A stretch of 37,286 bases of DNA, taken from contig JABUUE010000006.1 of assembly GCA_021443335.1 (NCBI GenBank), positions 11,990 to 49,275 on the forward strand, read 5' to 3'. The stretch is from Bacteroidaceae bacterium (lineage in GTDB: Bacteria > Bacteroidota > Bacteroidia > Bacteroidales > Bacteroidaceae). The position numbers were made by a program, and so were the translations under genes. Below the pieces are notes generated by a model, which saw nothing but the letters and a program-made list of their open reading frames with translations, ran no database searches and was not told where the DNA came from. Positions 32,777 to 37,286 of the stretch are shown here, piece by piece; position 1 is the first letter of the stretch, and each line of letters begins with the position of its first letter.

Positions 32777-33777
32777 GCGAAGGCAGAAGCATATTTGATG
32801 TGCCGTGTTCTGTATATCGTAACGCACGAGACAACTACGGTCGCTATGTTGACCGTGAGACCGGCGAAGTGATACAGCAGATGACTCTCCGAGAGTTCTG
32901 CTTGTCTGACAGGTGGAAGCCTACTGTTGACCGACTCCGGCTCATGCGCAACTTATACGGCGAAGATGCGAAGAAGATGCCTGAATACACACAAACAAAG
33001 CAACTGATACCAGGAGCAACGCTCTCCGCACTCTTTGAGATAAAGCCAGTACATGATGCAAAGAAGCAGCGTACAGAAATAAAGTCGCGCATCACCTGCA
33101 ACCTAAAACAGCATACAGGCTTTATCTGCATAGACATCGACGGACAAGACAATACGAGTCTGCAAGACATGAATAGCATACTCCGCACTCTCCGACATCG
33201 CACAGAGGTAGCATTACTGATGCGCTCATGTAGCGGCACTGGCTATTTCGCTCTTATACCTATTGCCTATCCCGACCGACACAAGGAGCATTTTGCAGCC
33301 CTTATGCGAGAATACGCATCTCTTGGCATCACTATCGACAAGCAGTGCGGAGATGTCACTCGCGTACGCTTCGGCTCTTACGATGAACATCCGTACATCA
33401 ACGAGCATGCCATTCCCTACGATGACTTCATTACCGACACGCAGCCCCTCTCGCTGCCCCGACAGCACTTTTCTATACGACCAACAGAGAGTGGCGACGA
33501 ACTGATAAGCAAGATAGAGCAGTTAGTGGCAAAGTTAGAGCATTTCGGCATAGACATCACCAACGATTACGGCGACTGGTATCGCGTGGGCTTCTCCCTC
33601 GCTAATCTCCCTGAACCTTACGGCAGGCAGTTCTTCCACCGCGTCTCTGCCATCTGCCCGAAATACTCACCTGCCCACTGTGACACTAAATTCCGCGAGG
33701 TGCAGAATCCGCAGCGCATAGGCATCGGCACATTCTTCTCCATCTGTAAAGACTATGGAATAACTTTAAGAAACTAA
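32773..33777 (+). CDS. BT4734-like AEP primase with PriCT-2-like C-terminus
   Basis: This 334-aa protein is an archaeo-eukaryotic primase-fold protein of the BT4734/VirE N-terminal type common in Bacteroidales mobile elements. The metal-binding motif is IDIDG at 120-124. RSCSGTGYFALIPI at 151-164 and KQCGDVTRVRFGSYDEHPYIN at 190-210 match the later AEP motifs. The C-terminal part (DWYRVGFSLANLPEPYGRQF, then ICPKYSPAHCDTKF) is a PriCT-2-like domain. It starts with GTG, overlapping the previous stop as GTGA, so the two genes are translationally coupled. It gives the element a second primase besides the 1245-aa protein. Confidence 0.85.
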   Translation: MSEGRSIFDVPCSVYRNARDNYGRYVDRETGEVIQQMTLREFCLSDRWKPTVDRLRLMRNLYGEDAKKMPEYTQTKQLIPGATLSALFEIKPVHDAKKQRTEIKSRITCNLKQHTGFICIDIDGQDNTSLQDMNSILRTLRHRTEVALLMRSCSGTGYFALIPIAYPDRHKEHFAALMREYASLGITIDKQCGDVTRVRFGSYDEHPYINEHAIPYDDFITDTQPLSLPRQHFSIRPTESGDELISKIEQLVAKLEHFGIDITNDYGDWYRVGFSLANLPEPYGRQFFHRVSAICPKYSPAHCDTKFREVQNPQRIGIGTFFSICKDYGITLRN

Positions 33778-33786
33778 ATACACAAT

Positions 33787-34353
33787 ATGGCACTACCATC
33801 ACCAACCCACATATTAACGTCAGACCCTCTAATCATTGCTATTGTCGGTCCCTCAGGTGCCGGCAAGGACACGATAGCAGAGATATTATGCAACAGCAAC
33901 GGATGGAATCGCGTTGTGTCTTTCACCACTCGCCCTATGCGTGAAGGAGAGCGCGACGGCGTAGAGCACTGGTTTGTTAATGAGATGCCGCGCGGTGTGC
34001 CGCTACTTGCGCAGACTACCTACGGCGGCTACAAGTATTGGACTACGGCTGCGCAGGTCGTAAAACATGAAGTCAGCGTCTATATTATCGACGAAGCCGG
34101 ACTCGCAGACCTCCAGCAGACGGTCAGCATGCTATACAAGATAAACATCGTCAAAGTATATGTAGAGCGCGATGAAGAGATAAGGTATCAGAGCGGAGTA
34201 TCGGCAGAGCGCATTAAACGCGACCGCCACAGAATGCAATTCCATAAAGAATATTACGACTATATCATCATCAACAACAAGAGCATATCGGCATTGAAAC
34301 ACCGACTCCGCGCTCTTGCAAAATCAATTTACAAGAAATACATAAATACATAA
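33787..34353 (+). CDS. Guanylate kinase-like nucleotide kinase
   Basis: The protein has 188 residues, close to the usual 200 for guanylate kinase. The P-loop is IVGPSGAGKDT at 19-29. SFTTRPMREGERDGVEHWFV matches the GMP-binding block 'TTRxxRxGExxGxxYxF'. A later YIIDEAG and the C-terminal RIKRDRHRM supply the nucleotide-binding and lid elements. One difference is GGYKYWTT in place of 'GNYYGT' in the GMP-binding loop, so substrate choice may differ. It probably phosphorylates (d)GMP or a modified nucleotide for replication. It sits in an operon with primase and MazG-like genes. Confidence 0.85.
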   Translation: MALPSPTHILTSDPLIIAIVGPSGAGKDTIAEILCNSNGWNRVVSFTTRPMREGERDGVEHWFVNEMPRGVPLLAQTTYGGYKYWTTAAQVVKHEVSVYIIDEAGLADLQQTVSMLYKINIVKVYVERDEEIRYQSGVSAERIKRDRHRMQFHKEYYDYIIINNKSISALKHRLRALAKSIYKKYINT

Positions 34354-34365
34354 ATACATACAAAT

Positions 34366-34731
34366 ATGACACTAAACGAATACCAGAAACAAGCAATGAC
34401 AACCTGTCTGCCTGAATCGCAAAACGACGCTTATATGCTCCTTAATCTTGTAGGTGAAGTGGGTGAGACTTGCAGCAAGATTGCAAAAGCCATCCGTAAG
34501 GATAAAGCCTTCTTCTCCTCAAACATCCTTATACCTGATTTTACCGATACAAAGGAGGAAGAAGATTTCTTGAATGAGATATACCAAGAACTGGGCGATA
34601 TTCTTTGGCAACTCTCCGGCGTATGCTCGGTTATGGACATAGACCTTGAAACCATTGCACAGATGAACCTCAACAAACTCGCATCACGCAAACAGCGAGG
34701 TGTCATTGACGGCAGTGGCGACAACAGATAA
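34366..34731 (+). CDS. MazG-like NTP pyrophosphohydrolase
   Basis: This 121-aa all-helical protein has the MazG acidic motifs: LVGEVGETCSKIAKAI (EExxE type) and ELGDILWQLSGVC (ExxD type) coordinate magnesium. The ending KLASRKQRGVIDGSGDNR is very typical of phage MazG-like proteins. These hydrolyse NTPs or dNTPs to monophosphates and pyrophosphate, adjusting the nucleotide pool or lowering (p)ppGpp signalling. It follows the guanylate kinase-like gene at 12 bases, and the two probably act on the same pools. Confidence 0.88.
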   Translation: MTLNEYQKQAMTTCLPESQNDAYMLLNLVGEVGETCSKIAKAIRKDKAFFSSNILIPDFTDTKEEEDFLNEIYQELGDILWQLSGVCSVMDIDLETIAQMNLNKLASRKQRGVIDGSGDNR

Positions 34732-34810
34732 CAGCATATAGGGCAAGCGGCCGTATAATCTGAGAACCGCGCAAGCCGGCATATCCCTAACACTAATTCC
34801 ACTTTAACAA

Positions 34811-35296
34811 ATGAAAGACTATCCACTTTGCATATATCTCGACAAGCATGAACTCGGCTGGCTGCTTACAGCCTGCTTATGTGGCAGTCATCTTCGTTCA
34901 GCAACCGTTGAGCGTGTCTTCATAAACAAGTACAACGGGTTTCCGCCCGCTGTGCGACTGTATCTATGGATAACGACCTTAGACTTATTGTTTAGATGTA
35001 AATATACTATCTCTGACAGCATGTGCGGCATAGACAGACTCTGGTTTGCAAGATATGACCCGCAGAATCAGTATTTCATCACTGTAAAATATGATAGCGG
35101 AACATCAAAGTTCAATGCTTTCAAATATGACGGAAAATACTATATCAGCAGCACTCGCTTCGTGGCAAAATCTTACATAATAAAAATTGAACAAGACACA
35201 TCGCTTATGCCTGACTACGAAGAATACTTGCAACCAGGATACCGACTCGACAAATGGCCCGCCAATAGACCTAATGAGTATAAAAGCGAAAACTAA
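34811..35296 (+). CDS. Hypothetical protein, 161 aa
   Basis: I do not recognise this protein. It opens with MKDYPLCIYLDKHELGWLLTACLCG, which may be a small helix rather than a signal sequence. It contains YFITVKYDSGTSKFNAFKYDGKYYIS, a strand-rich segment, and ends in a basic polar tail. No cysteine cluster or catalytic motif stands out. It lies between MazG-like and the 74-aa gene in the same direction. Confidence 0.6.
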   Translation: MKDYPLCIYLDKHELGWLLTACLCGSHLRSATVERVFINKYNGFPPAVRLYLWITTLDLLFRCKYTISDSMCGIDRLWFARYDPQNQYFITVKYDSGTSKFNAFKYDGKYYISSTRFVAKSYIIKIEQDTSLMPDYEEYLQPGYRLDKWPANRPNEYKSEN

Positions 35297-35305
35297 TATG
35301 TAAGG

Positions 35306-35530
35306 ATGCTTATGGCAGCGATTTTATCCGTAAACCCGCTGCGCAGCACAGAACTTAATATGATAACGAAAGCGAAATGTATAATGACCTACCTCTGCAA
35401 GCGAGAGGTGGCATTCCAGAGGGGCAAGACCTACAAGATACACGATTTCTATTGGATAGTATCGGAGCAGGGTGAACGCTGGCACTTTGACGATTTCATG
35501 AACTTCAACGACCATTTCATACTGATATGA
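35306..35530 (+). CDS. Small hypothetical protein, 74 aa
   Basis: This small protein may start at 35306 or more likely at the ATG at 35360 (MITKAKCIMTYLCKREVAFQ), which opens a compact beta-rich domain (GKTYKIHDFYWIVSEQGERWHF). That layout resembles small phage proteins of unknown function. Its stop overlaps the ATG of the first TRD-like module as ATGA, so translation is coupled into the module array. Confidence 0.55.
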   Translation: MLMAAILSVNPLRSTELNMITKAKCIMTYLCKREVAFQRGKTYKIHDFYWIVSEQGERWHFDDFMNFNDHFILI

Positions 35531-35669
35531 GCAAAACTCATTCCTGCGCCATGCGGCAGCGTGGTACCCCCCCAACACATACCACCGACTGGAGATAGGC
35601 TCTTGTATAGCCAACTCTATAACAACCATCAACACCGACTCAATGTTAATACTTACATATAATGAATAA
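35527..35669 (+). CDS. TRD-like module M0 with C7 tract (out of frame as read)
   Basis: The ATG overlaps the stop of the previous gene. As read, the frame ends after 23 codons (tag at 35596). The C tract at 35567-35573 has seven C. With eight C the frame continues for 47 codons and gives NTYHRLEIGSCIANSITTIN then TDSMLILTYNE, ending at a stop that overlaps the methyltransferase ATG. The ITTINTDS core resembles the other modules (CITTRFDSCN). It is the only module upstream of the methyltransferase and the only one with C instead of G. Confidence 0.6.
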
Positions 35670-36408
35670 TCCATTACAACACATCCGCGTCTTCACAGCC
35701 TTCTCGGGCTATGACTCGCAGTGCATGGCTCTCGACCGTCTGCATGAGCAGTTTCCCGGCTTCACCTACGAACTGGTGGGCTGGAGTGAGATAGACGCTA
35801 ATGCTATCAAGGCGCATAACGCCGTTTACCCTGATGCCGCCGACAAGAACTACGGCGACATATCTAAGATTGAATGGCAGTCGGTGCCCGACTTCGACCT
35901 CTTCACCTACTCATTCCCCTGCACGGACATCAGTGCGGCTGGTCAGCAGAAAGGACTTTCTGAGGGCAGCGGCACGCGCTCAGGTCTCTTGTGGGAGTGC
36001 AAGCGTGCCATCAGCGAGAAGCACCCTAAATACTGCCTTATGGAGAATGTGGCTGCACTGATGACGCAGAAGTTCCTGCCGCAGTTCCGCAAATGGTGTC
36101 GTTTTATGGAGGACGAGGGCTACACGAACTTCGCGCAGATACTCGACGCAAGCGAGTACGGCGTGGCGCAGCATCGAGAGCGTGTCTTCATGGTGAGCAT
36201 CCTTGACCCTGACGCGCGTTTCTATTTCCCGCAGCCGTTCCCTCTCGATAAGTGCATAGACGATTACCTGGAGACGGATGTGGACGAGAGCTTCTTCCTC
36301 AACCAGGAACGCGTGGATGCACTTATAGAGAATGTGATAAGCGGAAAGCAGACACACACCGAAGAACCATTAACCGATGACGATGGCGCACCATTGCTGT
36401 TCTCATGA
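35662..36408 (+). CDS. C5-cytosine DNA methyltransferase, catalytic part only
   Basis: The 248-aa product has the C5-methyltransferase motifs in order: I (FTAFSGYDSQ, 11-20), IV with the catalytic Cys87 (SFPCTDIS), VI (ENV, 128-130) and VIII (QHRERVFM, 170-177). It ends shortly after VFMVSILDPDARFYFP and a charged tail. The target-recognition domain and motifs IX and X, needed for a complete enzyme of about 350-400 residues, are missing. TRD-like segments follow in separate overlapping ORFs starting with an ATGA overlap. The ATG overlaps the end of module M0. The enzyme would methylate phage DNA to resist host restriction, but only if completed by downstream sequence or a partner, as in split C5 enzymes. 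Confidence 0.9.
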   Translation: MNNPLQHIRVFTAFSGYDSQCMALDRLHEQFPGFTYELVGWSEIDANAIKAHNAVYPDAADKNYGDISKIEWQSVPDFDLFTYSFPCTDISAAGQQKGLSEGSGTRSGLLWECKRAISEKHPKYCLMENVAALMTQKFLPQFRKWCRFMEDEGYTNFAQILDASEYGVAQHRERVFMVSILDPDARFYFPQPFPLDKCIDDYLETDVDESFFLNQERVDALIENVISGKQTHTEEPLTDDDGAPLLFS

Positions 36409-36644
36409 AGAAGATAGCCGACCTTGCACCGGGACACATTCGTGATGGCGTTTATCTGACCACTGGCAGTAGTCCTGCGATAATGGCCCACATGGGCAGT
36501 CACGGGGGGGTATTTACGTTGTGCTATTCTCGGACCCACAAGATGTTTCGCCAACAAATTCAGGGTAGTTTATACAGATGTTTGCCCGACAATAACCACC
36601 GTGCCAAACGGAAAGGGCGACGGAATGTTTGTAATACAGATTGA
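36405..36644 (+). CDS. TRD-like module M1 with G7 tract
   Basis: It starts as an ATGA overlap with the methyltransferase stop. The first 34 codons include DGVYLTTGSSPAIMAHMGSH, a TRD-like core (VY..G.SP.IM). A G7 tract follows at 36504-36510. With seven G the frame runs on as GGVFTLCYSR for 79 codons and ignores the next module's core. With eight it gives GGGIYVVLFSDPQDVSPTNSG and stops at 36566, overlapping the next ATG. With nine or six it would join the M1b core. Confidence 0.65.
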   Translation: MKKIADLAPGHIRDGVYLTTGSSPAIMAHMGSHGGVFTLCYSRTHKMFRQQIQGSLYRCLPDNNHRAKRKGRRNVCNTD

Positions 36645-36672
36645 AGATGAACAAGGTGCAGATGCTCTTTAA
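36543..36672 (+). CDS. TRD-like module M1b with contracted G3 tract (out of frame as read)
   Basis: An ATG in CAAGATG starts MFRQQIQG. Only three G are present at 36563-36565. With eight (or any number giving the same phase, such as five) the frame would continue as GVVYTDVCPTITTVPNGKGD then GMFVIQIEDEQGADAL, a clear TRD-like core, to a stop at 36670. The core ends in IEDE, whose codons contain the next ATG. As read it is out of frame. Confidence 0.55.
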
Positions 36673-36805
36673 TATCTACGGATATAAGAACCCCGGCTTT
36701 GCTGGCTGCGTGTATAGCACAAAAGGGCTTTCGCCAACCATAATGACCTCGCAAGGGGGGGGCAGAGAACCGCATATTATAATCATTGAAGATGACCAGA
36801 CTTGA
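36647..36805 (+). CDS. TRD-like module M2 with G8 tract, in frame
   Basis: This 52-codon ORF is the only intact module. It reads MNKVQMLFNIYGYKNPGFAG then CVYSTKGLSPTIMTSQGGGR and EPHIIIIEDDQT. The pattern VYSTKGLSPTIMTSQGGGREPHI is closely that of the recognition-loop segment just before motif IX in Dcm-like enzymes. The G8 tract (36755-36762) encodes the Gly run. Seven or nine G would stop the frame within about ten codons. It has no motif IX or X. Its end overlaps the next module's ATG. Confidence 0.75.
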   Translation: MNKVQMLFNIYGYKNPGFAGCVYSTKGLSPTIMTSQGGGREPHIIIIEDDQT

Positions 36806-36996
36806 AAAGCCCGAAGTGATAATCACTCGCCACTATATTAGGGGGGGGGTATTCAGGAGTTGTCTATTACTGGTGTCGCCACAACAACCCTACGGCATAC
36901 ACTGATGCCGTGGGATGTATAACGACAAAAACAGGCTGTGCCAACCAAACATATATAGCATATCTTGAAGATGAAGACAGGCGGCAAGAGACTTGA
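36792..36996 (+). CDS. TRD-like module M3 with G9 tract (out of frame as read)
   Basis: The ATG lies in GAAGATGA. The first part reads MTRLEKPEVIITRHYIRGG, then G9 at 36841-36849. As read the frame stops after 37 codons at 36903. With eight G it continues as YSGVVYYWCRHNNPTAYTDA then VGCITTKTGCANQTYIAYLE and DEDRRQET, ending at 36996. The AYTDAVGCITTKTGC core matches the same segment of M4. Confidence 0.65.
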
Positions 36997-37158
36997 AACG
37001 ATGTTCCCCTTGGTACTGGATGCCATTAGGGGGGGCAGACGGTCTTCATTGATGCGTATAACCAGCGTGTCTATACTGATGCAGTCGTTTGTATCACAAC
37101 GCGCTTCGACAGTTGCAACCACTATACAATAACCATACTTGAAGATGAGGAATGTTGA
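36971..37158 (+). CDS. TRD-like module M4 with G7 tract (out of frame as read)
   Basis: The ATG lies in GAAGATGA inside the end of M3. The start is MKTGGKRLETMFPLVLDAIR, then G7 at 37029-37035. As read, 53 codons of a non-matching frame follow to 37132. With eight G the frame gives GGQTVFIDAYNQRVYTDAVV then CITTRFDSCNHYTITILEDE to a stop at 37156. RGGQTV plus VYTDAV.CITT is shared with M3 and M5. Confidence 0.65.
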
Positions 37159-37286
37159 ATACGCCCTTGACCATTTAGGATGGAAGCGCAAGGCAATAAC
37201 GGATGCTGTGAGGGGGGGCAGACAGTGTATCTGAATTTCTTCCCCAAAGCGTATATGATTGGTATATGCGGCACGATAAACACGCG
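37145..37286 (+). CDS. TRD-like module M5 with G7 tract, cut by window end
   Basis: The ATG lies in GAAGATGA. MRNVEYALDHLGWKRKAITD is followed by AVRGG and a G7 tract at 37212-37218. As read it stops after 29 codons (tga at 37232). With eight G the frame continues GQTVYLNFFPKAYMIGICGT to the window edge. KAYMIGICGTINT aligns with RVYTDAVVCITTR of M4. The array continues beyond the window. Confidence 0.6.

Noticed and set aside
35527-37286. Diversity-generating retroelement or invertible shufflon
   Set aside because: No reverse transcriptase, no template/variable repeat with A-biased changes, no recombinase gene and no inverted repeats flank the modules. Homopolymer tracts point to slippage instead, although recombination with genes outside the window cannot be excluded.
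36405-37286. Poly-G tracts as sequencing artefacts
   Set aside because: Two-colour chemistry can give false terminal G runs, but these are internal, flanked by unique sequence, always in the same module position and consistent with an 8-residue frame. Individual lengths could still be miscalled.

Overview
The window reads as a 37 kb segment of a Bacteroidales (Bacteroides/Prevotella-type) phage-plasmid or a phage-derived plasmid. Bacteroidales is suggested by repeated promoters of the form TTTG-19/20 bp-TAnnTTTG, by A/T-rich leaders without Shine-Dalgarno sequences, and by host-typical families (DUF4468-like secreted protein, BT4734-like primase). Plasmid character comes from a ParA ATPase, a ribbon-helix-helix partner, a Rep_3-type initiator and four 22-bp iterons next to an AT-rich tract. 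Phage character comes from a 1685-aa tail tape measure protein, a BRO antirepressor, a sliding clamp, a primase-helicase, a probable u-spanin and a DNA methyltransferase. No capsid, portal, terminase, integrase, tRNA or rRNA gene is visible, so this is probably part of a larger element.

Layout. 1-1000: AT-rich and GC-rich non-coding DNA, then a leftward XRE repressor with a divergent operator region. 1031-8805: accessory genes, including a 1101-aa polyvalent protein with an HEWFH zincin domain and an NAD-dependent ligase core that ends in a membrane helix. 8850-10890: a structured leader RNA in front of a BRO antirepressor, then small and secreted proteins. 10949-13940: ParA/RHH/iteron/Rep replicon. 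14036-16729: u-spanin candidate, a leftward small gene, and a second repressor. 16829-25843: replication operon (DEDD exonuclease, primase-helicase, SSB-like protein, sliding clamp) with two gene remnants. 25965-31565: tail genes. 31566-32340: long non-coding stretch with repeats. 32345-35530: membrane protein, AEP primase, guanylate kinase-like, MazG-like and small unknown genes. 35527-37286: C5-cytosine methyltransferase embedded in an array of short TRD-like modules.

The most unusual part is the last 1.8 kb. The methyltransferase ORF contains motifs I-VIII but stops before the target-recognition domain and motifs IX-X. Around it lie at least seven short ORFs. Each starts with an ATG embedded in the end of the previous module (usually in GAAGATGA). 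Nearly all carry a homopolymer (G7-G9, or C7 in the upstream copy), and each encodes a core resembling a C5-methyltransferase target-recognition loop. Reading through each module requires 8 residues in the tract. Observed lengths are 7, 7, 3, 8, 9, 7 and 7, so only one module is in frame. This looks like a phase-variable TRD cassette array and is the best candidate for an undescribed system.

A second striking feature is a roughly 35-bp dispersed repeat (CCCTTATA ... GAAAAATCAC.GAATTTTC). It has about eleven copies, all in the first 14 kb: mostly between genes, but four lie inside genes, all in the same reading frame. A third is a shared palindrome-like operator (GTTTTATTTT ... AAAATAAAAC) at several promoters. 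All calls come from reading the sequence and the supplied ORFs; no database search was run.
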